Positions 42,557-52,130 of a DNA stretch of 64,000 nucleotides are shown here, in pieces. The stretch covers positions 1 to 64,000 of the forward strand of contig NZ_JACJRG010000030.1 in NCBI RefSeq assembly GCF_014697125.1. Reading direction: 5' to 3'. The stretch comes from Anabaena minutissima FACHB-250. GTDB lineage: Bacteria > Cyanobacteriota > Cyanobacteriia > Cyanobacteriales > Nostocaceae. The translations under genes and the position numbers were made by a program. The notes beneath the pieces are model-generated. The model did no database searches. It saw nothing but the letters and a program-made list of their open reading frames with translations, and was not told where the DNA came from. The stretch's first letter is position 1. Each line of letters opens with the position of its first letter.

Positions 42557-43108
42557 TCAGCACTCACCACTGAGTTGGTAAAAAGTTAACGCAGTGTTAC
42601 CGTAAACCTTTTCACGACAAATTTCCCAACTGGGAATTACTATGTCTATCCACCCTTGAGGATTATGCTCAACAGCGATTTCACCATTGGGATCTAATAA
42701 TTGATAGTGAGCGATCGCTTCTAATACCTGCTGATATAATCCACTAGCATAGGGTGGGTCAAAATAAATTCTGTCAAACTGCTGCCCTGATAAGTGCTTT
42801 AGCTGCTGGATGACATCGCCGCGCAATACTTGCCATTTTTGATTTGACTGTGCCACTGTCTGCCAGTTTTGTTGAATTACAGCACAGGCGCGGCTTGATT
42901 TTTCAATTCCGACCACCAAGCTGGCTTCTCGACACAAAGCTTCTGCACCCATTGAACCCGTACCGGTGCATAAATCTAGCCAGCGACAACCTGATATTTT
43001 TCCCTGCCAAATATTAAAAACTGCTTCCCTCACCCGCGCACTAGTGGGTCGGGTTTCTTGTCCAGGTAAGGTTTTAATTTGGCGATTCCCGTAAATTCTT
43101 AGACTCAT
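42557..43108 (-). CDS. rsmD: 16S rRNA (guanine966-N2)-methyltransferase
   Basis: This is a 183-aa protein. The SAM-binding motif is WLDLCTGTGSMGAEAL (43-58) and the catalytic motif is DPPY at 117-120 (IYFDPPYASG). The N-terminus RIYGNRQIKTLPGQETRPTS and REAVFNIW are hallmarks of RsmD. It methylates G966 of 16S rRNA during 30S assembly. It is followed on the same strand by no close partner; hisH lies 97 bp upstream and could be co-transcribed. Confidence 0.93.
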   Translation of the reverse strand: MSLRIYGNRQIKTLPGQETRPTSARVREAVFNIWQGKISGCRWLDLCTGTGSMGAEALCREASLVVGIEKSSRACAVIQQNWQTVAQSNQKWQVLRGDVIQQLKHLSGQQFDRIYFDPPYASGLYQQVLEAIAHYQLLDPNGEIAVEHNPQGWIDIVIPSWEICREKVYGNTALTFYQLSGEC

Positions 43109-43205
43109 TAGTCAATAGTTATTGCTCACTGGTCATTAGTCATTAGTCTGTAGCAAAACGAATGACAAAGGACAAATGATAAACTCTAAAATTTCCATTT
43201 AAATA

Positions 43206-43841
43206 TTATGCGGCGATTTTTTCCCGTACTTGCGAAACGAAATTAGACAAGATTTGCAACCCAATGTTAGAAGATTTTTCAGGGTGAAATTGTACTGCCA
43301 TCAGGTTTTCATGGGCAATAGCAGCTGTAATGGTTTGCGTACCGTGGGTAACAGTTGCAGCCCGGATTTGCGCCTCAATAGGGTCAACATAGTAAGAATG
43401 CACAAAATATACCCAAGGTTGAGGGGGTAAATGCTCCCACAAAATACTTTTTGGTTGAGTGAATTGCAGCTGATTCCAACCCATGTGGGGAATTGTAATT
43501 CCAGGTTCATGAACAAACCGTCGCACTTTTCCCCGCACAATTCCTAGTCCTGGTTGAGTTCCTTCGGCACTGGATTCAAAGAGAATTTGTAGTCCTAAAC
43601 AAATGCCTAAGAAGGGTTTGCCAGATGCGATTGTATCTTTAATCGGTTGTTCTAAATCTCGCTCGCGGATATGTTGCATTGCGGGATCAAATGCTCCTAC
43701 TCCTGGCAAGACAACGGCATCTGCTTGAGCTAATTCCTTGGGGGAATGAGTAATTTTAGGAGTCGCTCCAGCTTTTTCTAATCCCTTACAAACAGAATGC
43801 AAATTTCCCATGTCATAGTCTACAACCGCAATAACTGGCAT
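43206..43841 (-). CDS. hisH: Imidazole glycerol phosphate synthase, glutaminase subunit
   Basis: This is a 211-aa class I glutamine amidotransferase. The triad is C81 (GICLGLQILFE), H186 and E188 (VQFHPEKSS). It supplies ammonia to HisF for imidazole ring formation in histidine biosynthesis. DYDMGNLHSVCKGLE and LPGVGAF are the standard HisH motifs. hisF and the other his genes are not in the window, as is normal for cyanobacteria, where his genes are scattered. Confidence 0.95.
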   Translation of the reverse strand: MPVIAVVDYDMGNLHSVCKGLEKAGATPKITHSPKELAQADAVVLPGVGAFDPAMQHIRERDLEQPIKDTIASGKPFLGICLGLQILFESSAEGTQPGLGIVRGKVRRFVHEPGITIPHMGWNQLQFTQPKSILWEHLPPQPWVYFVHSYYVDPIEAQIRAATVTHGTQTITAAIAHENLMAVQFHPEKSSNIGLQILSNFVSQVREKIAA

Positions 43842-43899
43842 CGACTTTCTCCTTGTAAATTATTTATGGAGGGTTTTTCTATTCTAAATAATATTTTCC

Positions 43900-44412
43900 A
43901 TGAAGAAAAGAATACTATTAACTTCTTTTGACACTTGGCTTGATGATCAGCACTCAAATTCTTCTGATGATTTATTATTTGAAGTCTCTAAACTTGACTC
44001 ACTCCCCTATGATTTAAAATTTTTGCGCCTGTTACCTGTAGATATCGAGCTTGCTAGTTATCGGGTGATGGCAAAAATAGAGACATCTCCACCAGATTAC
44101 ATCGTCTGTTGTGGCATGGCTGCTAGTCGGCAAAAATTAAGTCTAGAACTTGGTGCTAGGCGTGGAGAAAGCTTTTTACAGACAACAATTGATGTCAAAC
44201 AATTAGTCTCAGGAGCAAAGGTAACTGATATTAGTGACGACTGCGGTAAATTTGTTTGTGAAGGTCTTTATTATTCTGTACTGAACTACTTAGAACAAAA
44301 TAAACTGGCAGCACATTGTATATTTGTTCATGTTCCAGTTTTAAATCAAGAAAATTTTATAGAGATTTTGTCAGATTTCTTATTAATTATTAACAATTTG
44401 GCACTTTTATAA
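43900..44412 (+). CDS. Pyroglutamyl-peptidase I-like protein (peptidase C15)
   Basis: This is a 170-aa protein. Family features: ILLTSFDTW at the N-terminus, a CGMAASRQKLSLELGARR segment with candidate catalytic E83, C120 in DDCGKFVCEGLYYSVL, and H144 in IFVHVPV. These fit the Cys-His-Glu triad of pyrrolidone-carboxylate peptidases. It is about 40 residues shorter than typical Pcp enzymes (around 210 aa), so substrate range may differ or activity may be lost. It is divergent from hisH with 58 bp between them. Confidence 0.75.
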   Translation: MKKRILLTSFDTWLDDQHSNSSDDLLFEVSKLDSLPYDLKFLRLLPVDIELASYRVMAKIETSPPDYIVCCGMAASRQKLSLELGARRGESFLQTTIDVKQLVSGAKVTDISDDCGKFVCEGLYYSVLNYLEQNKLAAHCIFVHVPVLNQENFIEILSDFLLIINNLALL

Positions 44413-44527
44413 ATCGCTAGCGTCAAAGCGGGAGCAGGGTAGACAAGGTAGACAAGGGAGATTATATTGACTATGCCCAATGCCCAATTCCAATACTTTG
44501 ATATATGGAGATGAATATTTTCAAGCT

Positions 44528-45886
44528 ATGTTGGATTTATTACTAAGCTTACTCGTCGCTCAATCTACTCCTGCTGCACCACCAGAAGAAGTAGTACAAC
44601 CGCAACAAGTGCGCCCGTTACCAGGACAGTTGGATGCAGTACCAACATTTAATAGCAATAGTCCAGAATTGGTTTTAAAAGAAGGGATTTTACTTTCCAC
44701 CTTTCCCGCAGAAGGGAAAAAAGCACCATCAGCCCATTTGAATTTTCCCTTTCGCGGTAGATTTGATGTGTTTGCTCACCACGTCGCCAAAGCTGATCCG
44801 CCGGAGGATTTACGCTCATTATATTTAGGGATAATTTTACATAACCCCACAAACCAGCCAGTAACAGTGAATGTGTTGCAAGGAGCAAGTTATTTAAGTC
44901 AACCGGATGCACCGTTTATTCAGCTACCGGCGTTTAGTCCAAATTTGTTGGGTAATGTGTTTGCTGGCCCGGGCGATCGCGTTATGCTAGATGTCCTCAG
45001 AGGACGGCGACAAGATATTTTCCCTGACCAAATTGTGATTCCACCAGGGGAAAGTCGAATGTTACTCAATCAGCCGATTCCCGTGAAAGGACTCACACCA
45101 CCCCTGAATGGTCGCTCAACTTTGGCACGACTGCGGAGTAATGGTACAGTCTATGCAGCTAGTTTGGCTATGTTTGCCCGGACTAATGCTGATGGTAGTG
45201 AACGTGCGCCGACTATGGAAGAGTGGCAAAACTTATTAAATAATAGTGATGTATCTAGTCCCAGGGATAAAGTACCCACACCCTTAGAAGAAACTGGTAA
45301 GCCACGTATTTATGGCCGGGTGGCTGGGGTAGCGAGTGGGGCGCAATGGCGAGCCTTTATTGTTGATAGTCTCAAAGCCAAGTATTTAACTATTCCCCAA
45401 GCAGGACAAGCATTTTCTTATGGTCTTAGTACCCTGCATGGTGGGACTTTAGGAACAGAGCAAATTCAAAGTGCGCCGCTTTTGGTACGTTACCCTGACA
45501 CCGCTTATCGCGCACATGGGAATTACGGTCTTCAATATAGTTTGAAGTTACCCTTGTATAACAATACTCCTAGTTCTCAGACTGTTACTGTATCAATACA
45601 AACCCCACTTAAAGAAGACCGACTTACACAACCCGGACTACGCTTTTTTACTACTCCAGCCCGTCAAGTCTTCTTCAGGGGAAGTGTGCGGATACGACAT
45701 AGAGACGATAATGGCCAGCCTAAGACTAATTTTATCCATTTAGTGCAGAGGAGAGGGCAACCAGGGGAAGCATTAGCTGTATTAAACATGAAAACAGGCG
45801 ATCGCCGATTAGTAGAAGTAGATTTTCTCTATCCCCCAGATGCGACACCACCGCAGGTGTTAACGGTCTCTACCCAGGCTAAATAA
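44528..45886 (+). CDS. DUF3370 family exported protein
   Basis: This is a protein of about 452 aa of a family restricted to cyanobacteria. ATG 44528 gives a short signal-like N-terminus (MLDLLLSLLVAQSTPAAPP). Conserved segments include VRPLPGQLDAVPTFNSNSPE, HLNFPFRGRFDVFAHHVAK, LYLGIILHNPTNQPVTVNVL and IPPGESRMLLNQP. It probably forms an extracellular or periplasmic beta-rich protein. Function unknown. A frame open to ATG 44480 would add 16 residues before the hydrophobic start. Confidence 0.85.
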   Translation: MLDLLLSLLVAQSTPAAPPEEVVQPQQVRPLPGQLDAVPTFNSNSPELVLKEGILLSTFPAEGKKAPSAHLNFPFRGRFDVFAHHVAKADPPEDLRSLYLGIILHNPTNQPVTVNVLQGASYLSQPDAPFIQLPAFSPNLLGNVFAGPGDRVMLDVLRGRRQDIFPDQIVIPPGESRMLLNQPIPVKGLTPPLNGRSTLARLRSNGTVYAASLAMFARTNADGSERAPTMEEWQNLLNNSDVSSPRDKVPTPLEETGKPRIYGRVAGVASGAQWRAFIVDSLKAKYLTIPQAGQAFSYGLSTLHGGTLGTEQIQSAPLLVRYPDTAYRAHGNYGLQYSLKLPLYNNTPSSQTVTVSIQTPLKEDRLTQPGLRFFTTPARQVFFRGSVRIRHRDDNGQPKTNFIHLVQRRGQPGEALAVLNMKTGDRRLVEVDFLYPPDATPPQVLTVSTQAK

Positions 45887-45984
45887 GACTAGGGGATATT
45901 TTCACTGTCCGTTTGCTCATTTTGCCATTTTGAGTGGTAACTATCTCAAAATAAGCCAACGGACAGATGCCAGTCCCTAATAAT

Positions 45985-46006
45985 AAAAAACCCGCCTAGG
46001 CGGGAT
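45985..46006 (-). terminator. Rho-independent terminator of the 51-aa gene
   Basis: CCCGCCTAGGCGGG (45991-46004) is a perfect palindrome preceded on the plus strand by a run of A, which is a U-run when read on the minus strand. It lies 44 bp beyond the stop codon of the small minus-strand gene and supports its transcription. Confidence 0.8.
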
Positions 46007-46049
46007 TACACACAACAACACTTATCAACAATGAAAAGAAAACTAGACC

Positions 46050-46205
46050 TTAGCTAAAATGTCTCATTTCTGCTTCTAGTTGCCGAATTAGCCTTTGATC
46101 ACCATGAGCTTTAGCTACTTCTAAGCGATGCTCGATGTTTCTTTGAATATTTTGTTTGTGTAGTTCTTTGGCAGCACTCACTGCTCTGAGTCTATTTTGG
46201 CTCAT
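46050..46205 (-). CDS. Small 51-aa helical basic protein
   Basis: ATG 46205 to TAA 46050 encodes 51 residues: MSQNRLRAVSAAKELHKQN, then QRNIEHRLEVAKAHGDQRLI and RQLEAEMRHFS. The sequence is strongly helical and amphipathic, with alternating basic and acidic residues and no TM segment. A good terminator follows in the same direction, and the gene otherwise fills a 430-bp gap between plus-strand genes. I recall similar small proteins in Nostoc but cannot name a family. Function unknown; a nucleic-acid- or protein-binding role is only a guess. Confidence 0.7.
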   Translation of the reverse strand: MSQNRLRAVSAAKELHKQNIQRNIEHRLEVAKAHGDQRLIRQLEAEMRHFS

Positions 46206-46316
46206 AGTAGTTAAACCCTTTAATTTTCTTCTCTATATTTGTTATTCCTAACATAGCATAAAATTTAGTAGCCGTTGTTACAGAAACTTTCAACTTAATA
46301 TACATTAACTTAAATT

Positions 46317-47144
46317 ATGATGTTGGAACATCATGTAAATCATGCACTTGTGACCTTATTAAGCGATTTTGGCGATCGCGATGTCTATGTGGCTGTAATG
46401 AAAGGGGTAATTGCCCAAGTCAACCCTAAATTGCAGATGGTAGACTTGATGCACCAAGTTCCAGCCCAAGATATTGCTGTTGCTAGATTTTGTTTGATGA
46501 ATGCTTATCCCTATTTCCCGCAGGGGACAGTACATCTAGCCGTTGTAGATCCGGGGGTGGGGAGTCAAAGAAAGGCGATCGCCGTAGAATTTGCTGGTGG
46601 GTTTTTGGTAGGGCCAGATAATGGCATATTTAGTGGTGTATTAGCTCAAAATCCCGCAATTACATCTGTTGAACTCACTAATTCTCAATATTGGAGAACT
46701 TCCCAGCCTAGCAAGACTTTTCACGGTAGAGATATTTTTGCACCTGTAGCTGCTCATCTTGCCAGTGGTGTCTCAATACAACAGCTAGGACAAGAAATTG
46801 ATCCACGATCCTTAGTAAAACTTAATATTAAGCAGTGTAATCAAACAAAAACTGCGGTTACGGGTTGCATTCAATATATAGATCACTTTGGTAACTTAGT
46901 GAGTAATATTCCAGAGAGTTACGTGCAAGCTAAAAAATGGTGTGTACAAATCTCAGGTGTGATGATTCCAGGGTGTGAAACTTACAGTGATGTTCCGTTT
47001 GGAGATGCTATTGCTTTAGTTGGGAGTAACGGCTGGGTAGAAATTGCTGTTAATGGTGGTAATGCACATTTACAGATGCACATCAATTTGTATGATCGAT
47101 TAGAAGTGTTATTTATGGATAAAAATCAGAATGCCTTGGCATAG
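46317..47144 (+). CDS. SAM hydroxide adenosyltransferase (DUF62)
   Basis: This is a 275-aa protein of the SAM-dependent halogenase/hydrolase fold. Motifs: VTLLSDFGDRDVYVAVMKG, AVVDPGVGSQRKAIAVE, LVGPDNGIFS, KTFHGRDIFAPVAAHLA and IDHFGNLVSNI. Members of DUF62 hydrolyse S-adenosylmethionine to adenosine and methionine using an activated water molecule. True fluorinases differ in a loop not seen here. The start is ATG 46317 or the adjacent ATG 46320. Confidence 0.9.
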   Translation: MMLEHHVNHALVTLLSDFGDRDVYVAVMKGVIAQVNPKLQMVDLMHQVPAQDIAVARFCLMNAYPYFPQGTVHLAVVDPGVGSQRKAIAVEFAGGFLVGPDNGIFSGVLAQNPAITSVELTNSQYWRTSQPSKTFHGRDIFAPVAAHLASGVSIQQLGQEIDPRSLVKLNIKQCNQTKTAVTGCIQYIDHFGNLVSNIPESYVQAKKWCVQISGVMIPGCETYSDVPFGDAIALVGSNGWVEIAVNGGNAHLQMHINLYDRLEVLFMDKNQNALA

Positions 47145-47212
47145 TTATCCATAGTCGATAATAGTACAATTGGCCTATCAGCTAGTAATTGCAATTCTAC
47201 TGTGATATTTAT

Positions 47213-47869
47213 ATGACTACATCAACAGTATCTACACCAGAAGTTTATCAAGGTCAGTTTGGGGAGTTTACAATTACTCAGAGCGATCGCACAGGAGTAA
47301 TTATCTATCGCGCTGGGTTAATGGTAGCGGCATTGAGCTTTGCGATCGGCAGTGCTTTAGTATTATTCAACAACAATCCCATTGTTATCCAAGCTGTTAC
47401 CCCTTTATATACTTGTTTCAGCCTGGCTCTTGGTGTGAGTTTATTAACAATACATATTTACATGGCATCGTTGCACAGACTATTGCAAGCTTTTTGGTTG
47501 ATTGGTAGCATTTCCTCATTTGTCATAGGACATTATGACAGTCAACCTTTTGCTGTCACTGTCTACAATCAACCATTAACTTTATTTGGTGTGGGGTTTA
47601 CCTTCGTTGCTTTGACAGGGATTTATTTTAAAGAAGCTTTTTGCTTTAATCGCGCTGAAACTAAAGTGTTAACTGTCATAGTCCCCCTGCTATTATTAGG
47701 GCATTTGTTAGGTATTTTACCTACTCAAGCCGAACAATTTTTGTTAGGAGCATGGGCGATTTTATTTTTGGTGTTTGCTGCCCGTAAAGCAGTGCAAGCA
47801 ATTCCTCCTGATATTGGTGATAAATCTGTATTTACTTATTTAAAAAACAAATCATCGGTCGGAGTTTAA
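47213..47869 (+). CDS. DUF2301 integral membrane protein
   Basis: This is a protein of about 218 aa with six or so membrane helices after a soluble N-terminus (QGQFGEFTITQSDRTGVIIYRAG). Hydrophobic stretches lie at about 38-58, 65-88, 97-115, 124-146, 158-174 and 180-196. The pattern and the sequence FKEAFCFNRAETK match the uncharacterised cyanobacterial/plastid DUF2301 family. Start ATG 47213; the frame is open back to 47189. Function unknown. Confidence 0.8.
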   Translation: MTTSTVSTPEVYQGQFGEFTITQSDRTGVIIYRAGLMVAALSFAIGSALVLFNNNPIVIQAVTPLYTCFSLALGVSLLTIHIYMASLHRLLQAFWLIGSISSFVIGHYDSQPFAVTVYNQPLTLFGVGFTFVALTGIYFKEAFCFNRAETKVLTVIVPLLLLGHLLGILPTQAEQFLLGAWAILFLVFAARKAVQAIPPDIGDKSVFTYLKNKSSVGV

Positions 47870-48033
47870 TACCCAGAAAAAATCACCTATTGCTCTGTTA
47901 TGTGTAATCGACTACGGGGCGATCGCAAATTACAAGAAAGTAAAACCCATTGACATCAAAGAGTTAGAGGTCAAAAGAAGCAGACAGCAGAGTGATTCAA
48001 TTTGGGAAATCAAACTGTATAAAATCGTGGGTT

Positions 48034-48231
48034 TTAAGCAGCATTTTTGACAGCAACAACAACAGCAGGAACTTGTGGAAGTAAAGAAGGAGTTGGTTGA
48101 CCCTGGCGTTTAGCACTAATGGCTTGACTCAGAAATTCCAAGACATTTCGACGCTGAGATTTGAGAGTAGTCACAACAGTTAACATCCGTTGCACAAAAT
48201 GACTACCAGCCTGCCTGGGTTTGAGAACCAA
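48034..48231 (-). pseudogene. C-terminal remnant of an IS66-type transposase
   Basis: The 65-residue frame contains GSHFVQRMLTVVTTLKSQRR and NVLEFLSQAISAKRQGQPTP, then SLLPQ. This is the usual C-terminal end of cyanobacterial IS66-family transposases. The DDE catalytic part is missing and no clear terminal inverted repeat was found. It marks an old insertion next to the MscS gene. Confidence 0.75.
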
Positions 48232-48290
48232 AACTGGTACGTCGCCATATCACCTACCACCTCCGTAAGCTTTTTTTTGACTGTAGCGTT

Positions 48291-49910
48291 TCAGATCCTG
48301 TGAACGGTTACTGTTATGTTACTGCTATTCACATTTTGAGATTTGAGATATTGTAAAACCTCTTGATATATCTGACTACTAACGCGAGCGCCTCGTTTGC
48401 CGTTTTCCAGTTTGATATCATCTACAAATAAATTCAGTCCAAATTTCATATAAGCAACTCCATCTTCATATTCCATCCCTTTAACCGAAACTTTAGGATC
48501 TTGCCATTTTTGTCGTGGTTCTTTAAATCTTTCCATCAACCATTTGTTTAGCTCTAAAACATAATCATCTAAGCGAGTTTCTTCACGTTGAGGATTAGAA
48601 ATTTTCTGATAAAGCTTCTGTACTCGTCGCTTGATTAAATTTATTTTCCGTTCCCATTCATCAGAAATTAAATAGCTGTCGTTATCTAGAAGATTTGGGT
48701 CACGAATGCAAGCACGATACCATGCACGAACTAGTTCAATCAGTGTGTCTTTAGCGCGAGTTTCATTAAAGGTAAAAATAGAGCGATTGTTTTGCATTTC
48801 AGTGATAGATTCCAACCCAACTGAGCTAAGAATCTCTCCATATTCTTGCTGTATATTCTCAATTTCATCTTGGGTAAGACCGCCTTTTTCTGCAAATTGC
48901 AAGGTAACTACTAATGCTTCAAGTCCTTGCTGAATTTCTTCTAGTTTTAAATTCACTTCTTGTTCTGCAAGTAAGCGTATTCTACCGATTTCACGTTGAT
49001 CTGCTAGTTCTGGTAACTGATAGTAATTATCTAGTATTTCTAATTTGCCATCTATATCGCCTAAAGTATCTGGATGAGCTAGAATTGCTTCCTGGATAAC
49101 TCGCTTTACTTCATAGAGATCAAACTCAGTTGGCAGTCGCAGTTCTGTAGAAAAGTGATAGTAGGATGTAGGACGGCTGAGATTGGTAATATTTTGGCTT
49201 TGGAGATTGCTGTTGGGAATATAAATATCACAATGTTTTTCCGGTATATACAGTTGAGTTACCCGTACCCCAATTCTGCGTAATATGGCAACAGAGTTAT
49301 TATCTAGTAGCAACACATCCCCAAATTGAAAGGGTGTATCAATTAGCAGAACTACACCACTAAAAAAGTTTGCCAAAATTCCTTGAGCTGCAAAGCCAAT
49401 AACAAAGGTAGCCCCACCCAGGGCAACCCAAATGCCTGTAAGATCAACCCCAAACGATCGCAATACAAACACGCCAGCTAGAGTGAAAATAATCACAGGA
49501 ACTACTGCCTCAACCAAAGGTAGCAGCACATCATCCCACATGGCCTCAGTTTGTTGGGTGTATTCTCTTAGGTAATAAATAAATACTTGTAGCAGAAGTT
49601 GTACTAACCAGTAGCTAATGGAAATAATCAAACCTGCTGCTAAAATACTTTCCAAGCCATCAATAATTTGATTATCAGGTAACTGATGTAATGTGAACTT
49701 TAAAAGAGCTAATACAAAAACTGTCAGCGCAGGATAGGCAGAAACATTAAGTGTTACTAATGCAATGTCTCGTTCAAATTTGCGAAAAATAGAACGCAAA
49801 ACATAAAATAAAATGACATAAAGTAAGATGCCACCAACAACTGTAATTAGTAAACTACTCAGAACAAAAGCCCAAGTATTAGTTTCAAATGGTAAAAGTT
49901 TGTTTAGCAT
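48291..49910 (-). CDS. MscS-family mechanosensitive channel (1)
   Basis: This is a 539-aa protein. Membrane helices lie at about 13-36, 50-70, 88-110, 130-152 and 160-190, the last being the pore-lining TM3 (GGATFVIGFAAQGILANFFSGVVLLIDTPF). The MscS beta domain follows (FQFGDVLLLDNNSVAILRRI, then IPNSNLQSQNITNLSRP). The C-terminal region of about 250 residues is charged and partly coiled-coil. Such channels release solutes under hypo-osmotic shock. It is the last gene of the co-directional cluster and a tandem paralogue of the next entry. Confidence 0.88.
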   Translation of the reverse strand: MLNKLLPFETNTWAFVLSSLLITVVGGILLYVILFYVLRSIFRKFERDIALVTLNVSAYPALTVFVLALLKFTLHQLPDNQIIDGLESILAAGLIISISYWLVQLLLQVFIYYLREYTQQTEAMWDDVLLPLVEAVVPVIIFTLAGVFVLRSFGVDLTGIWVALGGATFVIGFAAQGILANFFSGVVLLIDTPFQFGDVLLLDNNSVAILRRIGVRVTQLYIPEKHCDIYIPNSNLQSQNITNLSRPTSYYHFSTELRLPTEFDLYEVKRVIQEAILAHPDTLGDIDGKLEILDNYYQLPELADQREIGRIRLLAEQEVNLKLEEIQQGLEALVVTLQFAEKGGLTQDEIENIQQEYGEILSSVGLESITEMQNNRSIFTFNETRAKDTLIELVRAWYRACIRDPNLLDNDSYLISDEWERKINLIKRRVQKLYQKISNPQREETRLDDYVLELNKWLMERFKEPRQKWQDPKVSVKGMEYEDGVAYMKFGLNLFVDDIKLENGKRGARVSSQIYQEVLQYLKSQNVNSSNITVTVHRI

Positions 49911-49988
49911 TGTAGTAATTTTATTGTTTTTATTTATAATGGATTCATTATACTAGTAAATCTTACTTTTCTACTTCTTAACTGTTAG

Positions 49989-51659
49989 CTAAGTCCATCG
50001 TCCTACTACATAAATTTGAAGCCATTTGATAATTTCGCTGTAAATCTCACTACTGACGCGATTGCCTCGTTCGCAATTTTCTAATTTAATATCATCAATA
50101 TAGTATTCAAGCATAAATTGAATAAAAATTGCACTACTACCGTAGACAGTTTTATCCATTAGCACTTGTGGTGCTTGTTGTTGACTTCGAGTTTGCTTAA
50201 ATCTTGTTTTTAGCCAAGTATTTAAATCTCTGACATGGTCATCTAGACGAGTTTCTATCCGGCTAGGGTTAAGAATCTTACGTTGTAATTGTCCAAATCT
50301 CCGCTTCAAAACTTCAATTTTATATTCCCATATTTCTGGTAAAAGGTATTGGTCTTCCTCGTGTAAATTTGGATCTCTTAACCAAATGCGATACCAATCT
50401 CTGATTAAACTAATAAGAGAATCCGAAGTGTTAATTTCTTTAATTTGAATCTTGGGCTTTACAGGATTAAAATGCCAAAATTTATTTTTATTTTTAACTC
50501 GCACAACAATAATTTGTAGTCCTATTAAATTCAAAACATTTTGATACTCTTCTTGAATAGTTGCAATATCATCTAGGTTGAGTCCTCCACGCTCTGCAAA
50601 TTGTAGAGTTACCACAATTGCTTCTAGTGTTTGTTCAATTTCTGTCAATTTGAGATTGACTCGGTTTTCTGCTAACAGTCTGTCACGTCCGTTTTTCTTT
50701 TTTTCTAGAAAGCTATATTGATTATTTTCTTTAAGAAAATACTTATCTAGACAACTCAACTTGGTGTCTATATCTCCCAAGGTATCAGGATGAGCACAAA
50801 TGATATCATACATAATTTGACAAGCTGTATCTAAATCACCTTCTGGTTTTAATAAAATTGGTTTAGAAAAATGAACTGATGCAATAGGACGACTAAGATT
50901 AATAATGGTCTGTCCCTGTAAAACACTATTAGGAATATAGGCTTCAGTATGGCTATCAAATAGATAAACTTGTGTTACTCGTAAACCTATTTTTTTGAGT
51001 ATACCTAATTCTCCCTGCTCTAACTTTAAAACATCTCCAAATTGGAATGGAGTATCAATTAATAAAACAATGCCACTAAAAAAATTAGCTAAAATATCTT
51101 TTGTTGCAAAACCAACAATAAAAGTTGCTCCACCTACAGTAACCCAAACACCTGTCAAATCAATATTAAAAGCAAGTTGCAATATTAAACCAAAGCTTGA
51201 TAAAGTAATCAAGAATGGAACAACACCTTCCAGCAAGGGTATAAGAACGTCATCCCACATAATTTCGGTTTGTTCGGCAAATTCTTGTAAATAATAGACA
51301 ACAACCTGTCTAAAAAATTGAATCATCCAGTAGCCGACTGTACCAATAATGGCAGCAATTAATAGTTGATCTATCCAGACGAATTTTGTATGCTTTAGAT
51401 CATCAAAAGTCAACTTGATACCAGTCAGAATAAAAACAATTAGAACTGGATATATTGACACATAGAGTGTAACAAGGGCAAAATCACGCTCAAACTGTCG
51501 AAATATAGCTCGTAGCCCATAAAACAGGATGCCATATAAGCAAGCTGCTCCGATTGCGGTTAATATTAGGTTTTGTAACAACGGTATTGTCCGATCAATG
51601 CCAAAAGGTAAGGATAATGAACTCAGTGCAGAGCAGCAGCTTAGGGATGGCTCTATCAT
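49989..51659 (-). CDS. MscS-family mechanosensitive channel (2)
   Basis: This is a protein of about 556 aa with the same layout as its neighbour: N-terminal helices, a pore helix (GGATFIVGFATKDILANFFS), a beta domain (FQFGDVLKLEQGELGILKKI, IPNSVLQGQTIINLSRP) and a long charged C-terminus (RPETRLDDH-like region). Long stretches are identical in pattern, so the pair arose by duplication. Start ATG 51659 is better than TTG 51701. The 63-bp gap to the STAS gene and the 78-bp gap to the sister channel suggest co-transcription. Confidence 0.88.
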   Translation of the reverse strand: MIEPSLSCCSALSSLSLPFGIDRTIPLLQNLILTAIGAACLYGILFYGLRAIFRQFERDFALVTLYVSIYPVLIVFILTGIKLTFDDLKHTKFVWIDQLLIAAIIGTVGYWMIQFFRQVVVYYLQEFAEQTEIMWDDVLIPLLEGVVPFLITLSSFGLILQLAFNIDLTGVWVTVGGATFIVGFATKDILANFFSGIVLLIDTPFQFGDVLKLEQGELGILKKIGLRVTQVYLFDSHTEAYIPNSVLQGQTIINLSRPIASVHFSKPILLKPEGDLDTACQIMYDIICAHPDTLGDIDTKLSCLDKYFLKENNQYSFLEKKKNGRDRLLAENRVNLKLTEIEQTLEAIVVTLQFAERGGLNLDDIATIQEEYQNVLNLIGLQIIVVRVKNKNKFWHFNPVKPKIQIKEINTSDSLISLIRDWYRIWLRDPNLHEEDQYLLPEIWEYKIEVLKRRFGQLQRKILNPSRIETRLDDHVRDLNTWLKTRFKQTRSQQQAPQVLMDKTVYGSSAIFIQFMLEYYIDDIKLENCERGNRVSSEIYSEIIKWLQIYVVGRWT

Positions 51660-51722
51660 AATTAAGTTAAATGTCAAAAAGCTTAAACCTAGCAATAACA
51701 AGTTTTAAGCTTTTTAGTTTAT

Positions 51723-52079
51723 TTATGATTCAATTTCTAATTTAAGCCCAGGGAGCAAACGTTCTAGATTTTTCAACGATTTTCCCTGCCAAGGCATAGA
51801 ATTTGAACCTAAAACAATCAACTGAATTCCTTTTTTCTTACGTAAACTCAGGACAAATTTTGATAACATACTAATACCGGAACTGTTGAGAAATGCTAAA
51901 TCTCTTAAGTTTAAAGTCATGGTTGCGGGATCAGTTGCAGCAATTTCATTGAGTAGATTAGTAATTGGTTCATATTCACTTGATCCCCCAAGACTCAGTT
52001 CTCCTTTAAAGTTGACTGTTGCAGATTCTCTATCACCTTCAACTGTGTAATCTTCACCTTTAACTTCTTGCATAACCAT
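51723..52079 (-). CDS. slr1659-type STAS-like regulator
   Basis: This is a protein of about 118 aa (MVMQEVKGEDYTVEGDRESA to LKLEIES). It has the STAS-like strand-helix pattern, with LRDLAFLNSSGISMLSKFVL around the serine that would be phosphorylated. It corresponds to the 'slr1659 superfamily' of cyanobacterial regulators, which are always next to slr1658-type proteins. ATG 52079 has a GGAAG ribosome binding site; an in-frame TTG exists at 52127. It is presumably the phosphorylation target of the following switch kinase and substrate of the CHASE2 phosphatase. Confidence 0.85.
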   Translation of the reverse strand: MVMQEVKGEDYTVEGDRESATVNFKGELSLGGSSEYEPITNLLNEIAATDPATMTLNLRDLAFLNSSGISMLSKFVLSLRKKKGIQLIVLGSNSMPWQGKSLKNLERLLPGLKLEIES

Positions 52080-52130
52080 ATTATTTTTTCTTCCTAAATC
52101 AACAATAATTGAATCAGACACCGACAAATA

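Noticed and set aside
48260..48280. A possible IS66 terminal repeat (CCGTAAGC) near the transposase remnant
   Set aside because: Only one short match and no second end could be found, so the element borders cannot be set.
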